64,000 nt of DNA from Paenibacillus fonticola DSM 21315 (GTDB lineage Bacteria > Bacillota > Bacilli > Paenibacillales > Paenibacillaceae). Both the position numbers and the translations under genes were made by a program. The stretch spans positions 174,493 to 238,492 of the forward strand of contig NZ_KB907250.1 of assembly GCF_000381905.1 (NCBI RefSeq), written 5' to 3'. Under the pieces are notes generated by a model. The model saw only the letters and a program-made list of their open reading frames with translations, did not search any database and had not been told where the DNA came from. This document shows, piece by piece, positions 1 through 8,219 of this stretch (positions are counted from its first letter, which is position 1; each line of letters opens with the position of its first letter).

Positions 1-1837
1 CCATCACCTCATATAGCGGAATAAAGCGAATGCCCTCAGGCTGATTTTTCGTTCTGTAATAACCGGGATTCCACCAGCTATGCTGTCTTTCATGGTCGGG
101 AAGCAGTATCGATTCAGGTTCATCCAGGTTCCCGGACAACTGACGCTCCTCTGCGACTAATCCGGCCAGTACGATCGGCCCATCCAGAAAAGCAACCGTA
201 CCAGGCTGACCTGGCAGCGTCTCTGTGGTTAACGTCTTGGGAAATTCTACGTCAATGACGGTATTCTCTTTCCAGGTTCTCTTTATTTCAATAAATGAGG
301 AGGGAGTAAACTTCCCTTCAATCGGCACGCCATTTATCTTCATTGTCGGAGTACCGTGTAACCACCAAGGTAAACGGAGCTTCAATCCGAACTCCAACTT
401 ATTATCACAGGAGATAGTCAGTCGATAGACAAACCGATTTGGGCGTGACGTAGGGATCGGAGGAATATCAACCCTGGTAATCGCCTCCATTCCCGAGACC
501 GACCATTCATTTAGTGGATAAAGACCGAATTGAGCATCCTGACTAAGCTGAATTTTTACTTTTTGCTTATCATGCTCAAACTCCAATATGGAAGGAATCC
601 ATTGACATACAGCAATTCCTTCTTCGTATCTCATAAATATTTCCTCTTGATATGCAGAATTAGCTTGCATCAAGGTACCGTGACAGCACCAAAAATCTTT
701 AGTCGGGGTTCCCCATTTTTTCTGACTTCCGGCACCTATACCGAGGAAATAGGAGACCATTCCATCTTCTCCATTTTGGTGAGCTAGCACGCCGTTGATA
801 AATCTTCGCTCCCAGTAGTCCGCATACTCCGCATCACCTGTCCAACGCAATAAAACATTAGCCAAGCGCATCATATTGTAATTGCAGCAGTGTTCCTGAC
901 CTACTCCTAATCGATCTGAGAGTTTACCGGGCGGGATCCATAATTCCCCATCGTCTGCTGCGCCTGTAGCTCCGTAGCCCCGATCTGTTACAGCACATTT
1001 CCAGAACGCTTCAACTACATCTCTCCATCTACGGTCTCCCGTAACCTCCCAGGCTCTGGCGGCACCTAAGATTTCAGGTATTTGCGTATTGGCATGTTTA
1101 TTAGTCAGCACATCTTCCCCGCGAAGAAGGGCATCAAAGAAACGGCGACGGTCATAACGATATATTAATTCGCGGTGCTGCTCATGCCCTGTAACCCCAT
1201 AGAGCTGCGACCAAACCTCAAGCATTCCTCCCGTTTCCAGATCCAATAAATCATCCATTTCTTCTTGAGAGAATTGACCTGTCCATTTATAAAACCAGGA
1301 GGCGATATTGCTCATCATATCCAAAGCCTGCTGATTTCCTAGCAATTCGTACATATCATACAAGCCCATTAATAGCTTATGAATCGTATAGTGTGGTGCC
1401 CAAACCCACTTTCCCTTAGCGATCCTGTACATGTACGATTCTGGAAAAGCGGCTAGCCATTCGCCTCCGTTCTCCACTTGGCATTTTGCTAGTTCAGCCA
1501 CAATAAAATCCGCCTTAGCCTTGACTAATTGATCATTCGTTTGGGCAAAAATTTTTGCTGCAGCTGACAGCCAGTGTCCCGTAATATGGCCACGCAGTTC
1601 ACAGGTGGGGGATTCCCATCCCCAGTGCCAATTTTCTGGGATATCCATATTTGCGGATGACGCTGTTGTAGTTCCACCCTGCCCGCTGTAACTCCAAAGT
1701 CCTGCTTCCAAATAAAAATTACGCAAAAGATTTTCACTCGTCAGTCTCATTACATAGCTTGTATTCAATTGGAACCGTTTTTTTAAAGCTCCCGGAGCCA
1801 ATTTGACTTTATCGCAACCAAATTCGTTCATTGCCAT
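1..1837 (-). CDS. GH127-family glycosidase (beta-L-arabinofuranosidase-like), C-terminus cut by window edge
   Basis: About 612 residues are readable on the minus strand before the window ends, with no stop codon, so the C-terminal part is missing. The family (GH127, DUF1680) removes beta-L-arabinofuranose from plant glycans, using a zinc site and a cysteine nucleophile. Both signatures are present: EHCCNYNMMRL at about 315-325 and DFWCCHGT at about 381-388, along with KHANTQIPE near 247. No signal peptide is seen, so it probably acts in the cytoplasm on imported oligosaccharides. The start at 1837 is preferred because GGTGAG lies 9 bases upstream; ATGs at 1855 and 1843 are also in frame. It is divergent from an AraC regulator and is a distant paralogue of the GH127 gene at 5867. 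The family call is strong, the exact substrate inferred. Confidence 0.85.
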   Translation of the reverse strand, partial: MAMNEFGCDKVKLAPGALKKRFQLNTSYVMRLTSENLLRNFYLEAGLWSYSGQGGTTTASSANMDIPENWHWGWESPTCELRGHITGHWLSAAAKIFAQTNDQLVKAKADFIVAELAKCQVENGGEWLAAFPESYMYRIAKGKWVWAPHYTIHKLLMGLYDMYELLGNQQALDMMSNIASWFYKWTGQFSQEEMDDLLDLETGGMLEVWSQLYGVTGHEQHRELIYRYDRRRFFDALLRGEDVLTNKHANTQIPEILGAARAWEVTGDRRWRDVVEAFWKCAVTDRGYGATGAADDGELWIPPGKLSDRLGVGQEHCCNYNMMRLANVLLRWTGDAEYADYWERRFINGVLAHQNGEDGMVSYFLGIGAGSQKKWGTPTKDFWCCHGTLMQANSAYQEEIFMRYEEGIAVCQWIPSILEFEHDKQKVKIQLSQDAQFGLYPLNEWSVSGMEAITRVDIPPIPTSRPNRFVYRLTISCDNKLEFGLKLRLPWWLHGTPTMKINGVPIEGKFTPSSFIEIKRTWKENTVIDVEFPKTLTTETLPGQPGTVAFLDGPIVLAGLVAEERQLSGNLDEPESILLPDHERQHSWWNPGYYRTKNQPEGIRFIPLYEVM

Positions 1838-1883
1838 AAGCATAATCTCACCCATCGATATATTTTTTTTGTATTTCATTTTC

Positions 1884-1912
1884 ATTTTATATAGCAGTAT
1901 ATAAACAGACAA
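1884..1912 (-). promoter_or_regulatory. Candidate sigma-A promoter of the GH127 gene
   Basis: On the minus strand TTGTCT (1907-1912) and TAAAAT (1884-1889) are separated by 17 bases, upstream of the GH127 start. It lies back to back with the regulator promoter. Confidence 0.45.
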
Positions 1913-1927
1913 TGCACTATATTTTTA

Positions 1928-1956
1928 TTTACATATACTTTTTTTAGTTTTATACT
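1928..1956 (+). promoter_or_regulatory. Candidate sigma-A promoter of the AraC gene
   Basis: TTTACA (1928-1933) and TATACT (1951-1956) are spaced by 17 bases, about 40 bases before the AraC start. The region is very AT-rich, so chance matches are possible. Confidence 0.5.
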
Positions 1957-1996
1957 CGAATAAACCTGTACTTTTTATGTAAAAGAGGTGTTTGAA

Positions 1997-2872
1997 TTGG
2001 AAACTAATATTTATTTGACGGGAGATCGTTTTCCACTAATTAGGGATATAGGCAAAAATCAAATTACCGGCATTTATACTCATCCAGATCGTATTCAGGA
2101 TTTTGATGTTTTCCTGTTTGTTACCCAGGGGGAAATGCAGGTCATTGAGGAAGGAACCGAATATATCGTAAAGGAAAAGGAGCATTTATTTCTGAAGAAG
2201 GGACTGCATCACTGGGGACTGCCACGCAAAACCATGCCGGAGACGTCCTGGTATTGGATTCACTTTAATACCATGGCTGACGATCATACAACATACAAAG
2301 AATACTCGATTTTACCTGAATTGGATTATTTCTCGCCTTCTGATTATCAATATCGATTTATGCTGCCTAAATATGGATACTGGCCGCAACATGAGACCAT
2401 TGAGCATCGCCTAAATTCATTATTGGAAGATTATTATCAAGTTAGGGAACATCGCATGACGCACATATGTATTCAATCTTATCTTTTATTCATGGATTTA
2501 CATCGAGCTTCATTGAAGCCCTTCTTGGGGAATGCTGGTGGTAGATCCGATACGATTGCGGAACGAGTTATGAGGTATTTAATGAAAAATACGGAGAGAG
2601 ATTTCGATGCCCAGGCTTTAAGCAAACACTTGAATTTAAACTATAGCTACATCTCGTCCGCTTTTAAGAAGCAGACTGGCCAAAGTGTTATCGAAGCCCA
2701 TACGAAGCTGAGAATAAATAAAGCTATCGAGTTGATGAAAAATAGCTCGTTGATCGTTTCTGAAATTAGTGACAAGCTAGGCTTTCCGAATCCCTACTAC
2801 TTCAGTAGGGTATTTAAAAAAGTGCTGGGAGAATCGCCGACGTCTTACATGAAACAAATTTATAAAACATAA
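1997..2872 (+). CDS. AraC-family transcriptional regulator
   Basis: A 291-residue cytoplasmic regulator with an N-terminal cupin-like sugar-sensing half (about 1-160) and a C-terminal pair of AraC helix-turn-helix motifs (about 190-285). The second contains ISDKLGFPNPYYFSRVFKK, the usual AraC signature. It is divergent from the GH127 gene, which it probably controls. TTG at 1997 is chosen as start because AGAGGTG (1984-1990) lies 6 bases upstream; the in-frame GTG at 1988 is part of that Shine-Dalgarno sequence. The inducer cannot be read from sequence. Confidence 0.88.
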   Translation: METNIYLTGDRFPLIRDIGKNQITGIYTHPDRIQDFDVFLFVTQGEMQVIEEGTEYIVKEKEHLFLKKGLHHWGLPRKTMPETSWYWIHFNTMADDHTTYKEYSILPELDYFSPSDYQYRFMLPKYGYWPQHETIEHRLNSLLEDYYQVREHRMTHICIQSYLLFMDLHRASLKPFLGNAGGRSDTIAERVMRYLMKNTERDFDAQALSKHLNLNYSYISSAFKKQTGQSVIEAHTKLRINKAIELMKNSSLIVSEISDKLGFPNPYYFSRVFKKVLGESPTSYMKQIYKT

Positions 2873-2891
2873 AGCAGAGAAGGGGCAAGGT

Positions 2892-3005
2892 TTGATACCC
2901 CTTACATTTGAAAGATTTGCAGATGATGCTTTTATCTATGCTATCTCCGATGGTAAGAAGAGGGTACAACTACTTCACGAAATGCAATCTATCAGCAGAG
3001 CCTGA
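2892..3005 (+). pseudogene. Possible reverse-transcriptase (group II intron) fragment
   Basis: A 37-codon open stretch without a convincing start reads LIPLTFERFADDAFIYAI and continues to a TGA. The FERFADDAFI segment resembles the catalytic FERYADD block of group II intron reverse transcriptases. Nothing before or after it can be joined into an RT, so if real it is a remnant. It is short enough to be coincidence. Confidence 0.3.
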
Positions 3006-3098
3006 AGGTGAAACTACTCGCTTGTGAGGTCAGCTACTCAACTAATGGGTAACTATTAGGAGAATTTCAATAAAATATGAAACAAATAAAAAAATTAA

Positions 3099-3127
3099 TT
3101 GACCACTAGTTCATTTTTTCGTATAAT
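3099..3127 (+). promoter_or_regulatory. Strong sigma-A promoter of the quorum-sensing regulator
   Basis: TTGACC (3099-3104) and TATAAT (3122-3127) are separated by exactly 17 bases, a near-consensus promoter. Transcription would start near 3134, leaving a leader of about 70 bases. Confidence 0.78.
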
Positions 3128-3132
3128 ATGTA

Positions 3133-3167
3133 AAAATATAGGAGAATAAATAGTTAAGCTATATTTT
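3133..3167 (+). promoter_or_regulatory. Inverted repeat in the leader of the HTH-TPR regulator
   Basis: AAAATATAG (3133-3141) and CTATATTTT (3159-3167) are perfect inverted arms at the predicted transcription start, followed by further T residues. It could be an operator bound by the regulator itself or a weak attenuator hairpin. Function is inferred only from position. Confidence 0.4.
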
Positions 3168-3206
3168 TTGTAATAATTCGTTAATGCATAGGAAGGAGGA
3201 ATCGGA

Positions 3207-4604
3207 ATGACGAATGAACCTACGATTCGTTCTATATTAGAGAAAGAACTTGAGCGCAAGGGTTACTCTTTGACCAGCTTTTCCAACCGTTCGGGGATTA
3301 ATCGCGGGACACTCAGCGCCATTCTGAACGGAAACCCTCCTAAACCCATTGCCATCCGGCAGCTGGATTTAATAACGGAAGCAATGGAACTGCCGGAAGG
3401 CTACTATTATCCGTTATACGTCAACGAGTGCGTGGACTCAGTCCAGCCCAACAGACGCAGGCTGAAAGCCTTCCTGCTGCGCTGCGCGGAAATTGGCCAA
3501 ACAGATTGTATCGAGAAGGTGCTGGAACGAATCGTAGATGATCTGAATAATATTCCGATGATTTTTGACATTGGTGAGGAACTCTACGAGAAAGGACTGC
3601 GTGAGGAATCTCGCTTATTTTACAATGTCGTGATTGAGAGTGAGAAGTATCAGCATTCGGAGCGACTGGCTATCAGCCATTACCGGATTTTTCGGTTATC
3701 GTTGGGGGATGACGCAGAAGCTAATCTGATTGCGGCTACACGCTTTGAGCTTTACTTGAATCGATTGCCCGAAGGTTATCAAATGGAAGGCTTCATGCAA
3801 TTAACGAGTGTTTACCTTACCTTACAGAAGTATGATCAGGCTGAAATATATGCTGATGAATTAAGAAGACTAGCAAAAACTGTCTATGCAAATTATGAAA
3901 GAGCATATAAGCAGTCTAGGGAGTTTTATTTTGGCGCTGAAAGAGAGCTTGTCGTATATTATGGCCAAGGATATTTGCTTAAGGGGGTTGCGTTACAGTT
4001 TCAGAGAAGATACGAGGAAATGAAAGAGTACATAGATGGGTATGCTGACCTAAGCTGGTTTGTTGGACTAAATGATACTGGGAAGCAGGAGGTAGAGAAA
4101 TTCAAGTTATTTGCTGAATTGAATATGTATAACTTGAAGGTACTACTTGGAGATAAATCCATTATCCCCGAATATATCGATAAGGTTAAAAAACATCCCT
4201 ATGAAATCTTGCCTACTTTACGTGTTATCGTTGAGGCGGCTAATATCCATGGTTTTTTTATAGACGAATTACTAGGTCAATTTGATATTGATACAGAGCT
4301 ATTTAACCAGAATGGTAATTACTATAATAAAGTTGTAAGTAAGGATAGATACTTAAGGTTAAGTTACCAGTTATCGGTGTATTATTTCAGAAAAAAGGAT
4401 TTTAAGGAAGGAATAGAGAAAACATTATATGCACTTAATTATGCTATTATTCTTAATAATAATAATTATTTTATGAAATTAGTACCATTATTTGAGCGAT
4501 TCAGACCTTATGCTACGAATGAACAACTTATGGAGTATGGAAGTTTAATTAAGGGGGTGTTAAAGGATGCGGAAATGGATTACGGCATTAGTACTTGTTA
4601 TTAG
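3207..4604 (+). CDS. HTH-TPR regulator of an RRNPP-type (AimR/Alo-like) quorum-sensing system
   Basis: A 465-residue protein with an XRE-type helix-turn-helix at about 8-60 (SLTSFSNRSGINRGTLSAIL) followed by about 380 residues of helical repeats resembling TPRs. That is the architecture of RRNPP peptide-responsive regulators such as PlcR, AimR and the Alo regulators of Paenibacillus. A peptide precursor gene begins inside its last codons (4567), the usual arrangement for a receptor with its own peptide. The gene has a near-consensus promoter and an AAGGAGGAA ribosome site. Its 3' half is visibly AT-richer than its 5' half, as if the sensor half evolves differently. The regulated genes are unknown; the nearest candidates are the sugar genes around it. 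No phage genes are present, so an AimR lysogeny role is unlikely. Confidence 0.85.
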   Translation: MTNEPTIRSILEKELERKGYSLTSFSNRSGINRGTLSAILNGNPPKPIAIRQLDLITEAMELPEGYYYPLYVNECVDSVQPNRRRLKAFLLRCAEIGQTDCIEKVLERIVDDLNNIPMIFDIGEELYEKGLREESRLFYNVVIESEKYQHSERLAISHYRIFRLSLGDDAEANLIAATRFELYLNRLPEGYQMEGFMQLTSVYLTLQKYDQAEIYADELRRLAKTVYANYERAYKQSREFYFGAERELVVYYGQGYLLKGVALQFQRRYEEMKEYIDGYADLSWFVGLNDTGKQEVEKFKLFAELNMYNLKVLLGDKSIIPEYIDKVKKHPYEILPTLRVIVEAANIHGFFIDELLGQFDIDTELFNQNGNYYNKVVSKDRYLRLSYQLSVYYFRKKDFKEGIEKTLYALNYAIILNNNNYFMKLVPLFERFRPYATNEQLMEYGSLIKGVLKDAEMDYGISTCY

Positions 4605-4680
4605 TTTGGGCTCTACTCTGCTAGGTGGAATTCAAAATCCTTCTAATCCAATGAAACCATTAGAACACGGATGGAACTAA
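4567..4680 (+). CDS. Short secreted signalling-peptide precursor (Phr/AloP-like)
   Basis: A 37-residue reading frame overlaps the 3' end of the HTH-TPR gene in another frame. Its residues 1-20 (MRKWITALVLVISLGSTLLG) have two basic residues followed by a hydrophobic core, typical of an export signal. They are followed by a small polar tail ending NPMKPLEHGWN. AGGGGGTG lies 8-9 bases before the ATG. By analogy with Phr, PapR and AloP, the precursor would be exported, trimmed to a C-terminal oligopeptide and re-imported by an oligopeptide permease to act on the adjacent regulator. The exact mature peptide cannot be deduced. The reading frame stops just before the terminator at 4711, so receptor and peptide form one transcript. 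Confidence 0.72.
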   Translation: MRKWITALVLVISLGSTLLGGIQNPSNPMKPLEHGWN

Positions 4681-4710
4681 TCCCCAATTTATTATATATT
4701 ACATATCAAG

Positions 4711-4757
4711 ATGCCGACAATTGGGGTAGAATACCCGTATAGTCGGCATTTTGTTTT
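4711..4757 (+). terminator. Rho-independent terminator of the quorum-sensing pair
   Basis: ATGCCGAC (4711-4718) pairs with GTCGGCAT (4742-4749), with an inner GGGTA/TACCC hairpin, followed by TTTTGTTTT. Confidence 0.85.
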
Positions 4758-4765
4758 ATCGTTCA

Positions 4766-5623
4766 TCACTTATAAAACAACAGCCGATTCGCGTACGCGT
4801 TCCGGTATTCCGTCGGGGTAAGACCCGTCATTTGCTTGAAGGATTTCATAAAGTGATGGCTGTCGTGGTAGTTGAGCCGAATTGCAATTTCGTTGATCGT
4901 TTGATTCGTGTCCGTAAGCAGGAAGGAGGCGGCTGCAATTTTTTGTTGTAAAATAAACTGCTTCAATGATACTCCGGCTATGCTGGAGAACAGATGAGAC
5001 AAATATTTCACGTTGTAGCCGAAATGATCGGCGATTTGGGATACCTTAAGCGGCTCGTAACGATGCCACTGGATATAATCGACGATGTCGTTATAGAGCT
5101 GATGCTGCTTCAGTTTGCGATCCGGGCTGATTTCATGCCGGAATAACTGGTTGTACAGCTCGCAGAGAATCGTCGTTGTCATGTAATTGCTCAGCGTCTG
5201 TTCCCGGTAGTTGCGGACGGCATCCTGCAGTTGCTTCATCAGAACAATTATTTTGTCCGTGCTCCGCAGCGTTCCTTTAGACGGAATGACGATGCTTCCG
5301 GCCTGGTGTTCATGTCTGGCCATATCAATGGCCTGGACATCGGCTCCGCCATCGGACGGGATAAAATGCAGCCAATAGAAGCTGCAGTCCGAGGAGCGGT
5401 ATCCATGCTGCCTGGCGCGGGGAGGCATCAGCAGGAAGTCGCCTTCCTCTAGCACGTAACGCTCCTTTTCATCCGCAATATATAATACTCCCTTCGTCTG
5501 CACAAACAATTCGTAATCCATAAGCACCCTGCTCAAATGTATCCAATCCGGTGAGGGGGAAACGAACTTGCCCGTCATCGTCATATGCAGCGGTTGATCC
5601 ACGTTAAACAGATAGCCGTTCAT
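4766..5623 (-). CDS. AraC-family transcriptional regulator
   Basis: A 285-residue protein with a cupin-type sensor domain (about 1-150, with the ligand-pocket style segment EEGDFLLMPPRARQHG) and two AraC helix-turn-helix motifs at about 185-280 (VSQIADHFGYNVKYLSHLF; INEIAIRLNYHDSHHFMKSF). It is divergent from the GH127 gene at 5867, which is its most likely target. The ATG is preceded by GAGGAGG on the minus strand. The gene ends 17 bases from the quorum-sensing terminator. The sugar it senses is unknown; an arabinose-containing ligand is inferred from the neighbour. Confidence 0.88.
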   Translation of the reverse strand: MNGYLFNVDQPLHMTMTGKFVSPSPDWIHLSRVLMDYELFVQTKGVLYIADEKERYVLEEGDFLLMPPRARQHGYRSSDCSFYWLHFIPSDGGADVQAIDMARHEHQAGSIVIPSKGTLRSTDKIIVLMKQLQDAVRNYREQTLSNYMTTTILCELYNQLFRHEISPDRKLKQHQLYNDIVDYIQWHRYEPLKVSQIADHFGYNVKYLSHLFSSIAGVSLKQFILQQKIAAASFLLTDTNQTINEIAIRLNYHDSHHFMKSFKQMTGLTPTEYRNAYANRLLFYK

Positions 5624-5866
5624 GCGGGAGTTCCTCCTCTAATTATGACTTTTTAACACTTGACGTTAAGCTGTTCCAAGCGAATTTGAATGATTAGATG
5701 GTGATAAGCAACTATTTTAACGATATCATTTCTCATGGATTATTCCTACAGTAAAAATAATAATCTAACCTTTTTACACTGATTCGAACGTTTCGCTATT
5801 TTCCAGCCTATTCTCAACCGCTAATCTGATATTAGCGGTTATTTTGAGGTGAAAGAGGGTTGAAAG

Positions 5867-8161
5867 ATGAAGATGAAGACCATCGTACGGAGCAGTGCAC
5901 TGCAGGATTTTCGGCTGGAGCAGGTCGTATTGACTGGGGACTATCATGTTAACGCCTTCGCGAAAGAGCTGCAATATTTGCACAGCTATGACGTAGATCG
6001 GCTGCTGGCCGGCTTCCGCGAGAACCGGGGCTTGCAGCCGAAGGCGCAGAAATATCCAGGCTGGGAAGACACCGAGATTCGCGGCCATACACTGGGCCAT
6101 TTCCTGACGGCCTGCTCGCAAGCCTACGAGAATACGAAGAACCCAGCCCTGCAGCAGAAGCTGGAATATATGATGACTGAGCTGGCGGAATGTCAATTCG
6201 AGAGCGGGTACTTGTCGGCGTTCCCCGAGGGGCTGATCGACAATATCGAGCAGCGGCAGCCCGCTTGGGTTCCCTGGTATACGATGCACAAAATCATCGC
6301 TGGACTGATCTCTGTATATCGCGCTACCGGTTCAAGGATCGCTTACGATACGGTATTCAAGCTGGGGGACTGGGTGGCCTCGCGAACATCCCGCTGGACC
6401 GATGAGCTTCAGGCTACTGTGCTTGCCGTAGAATATGGGGGCATGAACGATTGCTTATATGATCTCTATAAAATTTCCGGAGAAAAGAGGCATCTGGACG
6501 CGGCCCATAAATTCGACGAGCTTCCGCTATTCGAAGCGATCCAGCAGGGACGGGACATACTGCGGGGCAAGCATGCCAATACGACGATTCCGAAGTTCCT
6601 CGGTGCGTTGAACCGGTATCTCGTTTTGGGCGAAAGCGAGCGCTTCTACCTGGAGGCTGCGCAGAGTTTCTGGGACATGGTGGTGTATCATCACAGCTAC
6701 ATTACCGGCGGCAATAGCGAAAGCGAGCACTTCGGAGAGCCGGACATTCTGAACAGCAAACGTTCCGATGTTACCTGCGAGACCTGCAACAGCTATAACA
6801 TGCTCAAGCTGACGCGCGAGCTGTTCAAGCTGACAGGCGATGTGAAATACAGCGATTTCTACGAGCGGAATTACGTGAATGCGATTTTGTCCTCGCAAAA
6901 TCCAGAGACAGGAATGACGATGTATTTTCAGCCAATGGCGACCGGGTATTTCAAAATATACAGCTCTCCCTTCGAGCATTTCTGGTGCTGCACGGGCACG
7001 GGGATGGAGAGCTTCACGAAGCTGAACGACAGCATTTATTTTCATAGCGGAGACACGCTGTATGTCAATCAATATTTCAGCTCTACGCTAGATTGGGCTG
7101 AGCAAGGGATCAAACTGGTCCAGCATGCGAAACTCCCGGAGTCCGAGGAGGTTTCGTTCGCCTTGGAAATCGAGCATGGACGCAGGAAGCGGCTGGATTT
7201 GCATTTGCGGATTCCGTATTGGGTATCGGGCCAGGTTGAGGTGAAGTTGAATGGAGCTGCGGTGGAGTGGAATTCTGAGCAGCAGTATATTGTCATCGAC
7301 CGGGAGTGGGACCATGGCGACGTGCTGACGTTGACACTGCCCATGAAGGTACTCGTCTCCAGATTGCCGGACAACGAGCATGCTGTCGGCTTCCAATACG
7401 GTCCTGTCGTATTGAGCGCAGGGCTAGGTATGGAGGATATGACGCAGGCGGCAACCGGGATCATGGTGAGTGTGCCGACCCGTAAAATGCTCGTGAAGGA
7501 CTTCATTATTCCTCAGGGGATGACGCCGGAGCAGTGGCTGATCGATCTCGAGCACCATCTGGTAAGGCGGGGCGATGAGCTCGCATTCGAGCTGAGGAAC
7601 ACGGATGAAGACGAGCGCCTTGTATTTACGCCGCATTACAGGCAGCACCGCGAGCGGTACGGCATCTATTGGAACATCGTGGCAACGGACTCGGACGAAT
7701 TGAAGCAGCATTTGGAGCGGGGACGCCGGGAGCAGTTGATCAAGGAAGCGACCATTGACAGCGTGCAGGTCGGCAACGATCAATACGAGCTGGAGCATGG
7801 GATTAAGGGAGAGGAGACCTTCGGCGGCGCATGGGACGGCCTCAACGGACGGCTGGCGCATGCGGGCGGCTGGTTCAGCTATAAGCTTGGCGTTGATCCC
7901 GAAGCTGACAATTTGCTCCAGGTTACGTATTTCTCCATCAACCATAACCGGCTCATGAATATTTACGCTAACGGCACGCTGCTGGCCATTGAGAGAACGC
8001 CGCTAGAGCGCAAACGTGAATTTTTCACGAAACAGTATCCGATCCCTTCAGAGCTTCTTCTTCAGGGGCAGCGGGAAATTGAATTCAAGTTCGTGCCGGA
8101 AGGCGACTTAAACGGAATTTACGGCGTGCTTCGGACGATGAGACCGATCGAAGATGAATAG
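5867..8161 (+). CDS. GH127-family beta-L-arabinofuranosidase
   Basis: A 764-residue enzyme of the DUF1680/GH127 family, which cuts terminal beta-L-arabinofuranose from plant glycoconjugates. The N-terminal two thirds form the (alpha/alpha)6 barrel, the rest beta-sandwich domains. The metal/catalytic residues are visible: TCETCNSYNM (303-312, with E305 and C307) and FWCCTGTGME (372-381, C374 and C375), where one cysteine is the expected nucleophile. KHANTTIPKFLG at 235-246 is also family-typical. No signal peptide is present, implying a cytoplasmic enzyme. The ATG follows AAAGAGGG. It is divergent from an AraC gene and closed by a terminator at 8171. The linkage specificity is inferred. Confidence 0.9.
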   Translation: MKMKTIVRSSALQDFRLEQVVLTGDYHVNAFAKELQYLHSYDVDRLLAGFRENRGLQPKAQKYPGWEDTEIRGHTLGHFLTACSQAYENTKNPALQQKLEYMMTELAECQFESGYLSAFPEGLIDNIEQRQPAWVPWYTMHKIIAGLISVYRATGSRIAYDTVFKLGDWVASRTSRWTDELQATVLAVEYGGMNDCLYDLYKISGEKRHLDAAHKFDELPLFEAIQQGRDILRGKHANTTIPKFLGALNRYLVLGESERFYLEAAQSFWDMVVYHHSYITGGNSESEHFGEPDILNSKRSDVTCETCNSYNMLKLTRELFKLTGDVKYSDFYERNYVNAILSSQNPETGMTMYFQPMATGYFKIYSSPFEHFWCCTGTGMESFTKLNDSIYFHSGDTLYVNQYFSSTLDWAEQGIKLVQHAKLPESEEVSFALEIEHGRRKRLDLHLRIPYWVSGQVEVKLNGAAVEWNSEQQYIVIDREWDHGDVLTLTLPMKVLVSRLPDNEHAVGFQYGPVVLSAGLGMEDMTQAATGIMVSVPTRKMLVKDFIIPQGMTPEQWLIDLEHHLVRRGDELAFELRNTDEDERLVFTPHYRQHRERYGIYWNIVATDSDELKQHLERGRREQLIKEATIDSVQVGNDQYELEHGIKGEETFGGAWDGLNGRLAHAGGWFSYKLGVDPEADNLLQVTYFSINHNRLMNIYANGTLLAIERTPLERKREFFTKQYPIPSELLLQGQREIEFKFVPEGDLNGIYGVLRTMRPIEDE

Positions 8162-8170
8162 TTAAGTTTT

Positions 8171-8219
8171 AAGCGATTTTAGGGAGCAGAGGTCAGCTCG
8201 GCCCTAGAATCGCTTTTTT
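8171..8219 (+). terminator. Terminator after the GH127 gene
   Basis: AAGCGATTTTAGGG (8171-8184) pairs, with one mismatch, with CCCTAGAATCGCTT (8202-8215), followed by a run of T. Confidence 0.85.

Larger units (their letters stand above)
2873..3206. other. Intergenic region between the AraC and HTH-TPR regulator genes
   Basis: These 334 bases hold an AAGGGG/CCCCTT arm pair (about 2880-2903) that could be a weak terminator for the AraC gene, the possible RT fragment, the promoter at 3099-3127, an AT-rich inverted repeat at 3133-3167 and the GGAAGGAGGAA ribosome site of the next gene. Confidence 0.6.

Noticed and set aside
3207..4604. Phage lysis-lysogeny (AimR) regulator
   Set aside because: The architecture is similar, but no integrase, repressor or structural phage genes are nearby, so a chromosomal Alo-like system is more likely.
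5774..8000. Long minus-strand open frames opposite the GH127 gene (for example 7424-7945, 6527-7072)
   Set aside because: They lie entirely within the GH127 gene, lack ribosome sites and have no recognisable domains; they are by-products of GC-rich codon use.
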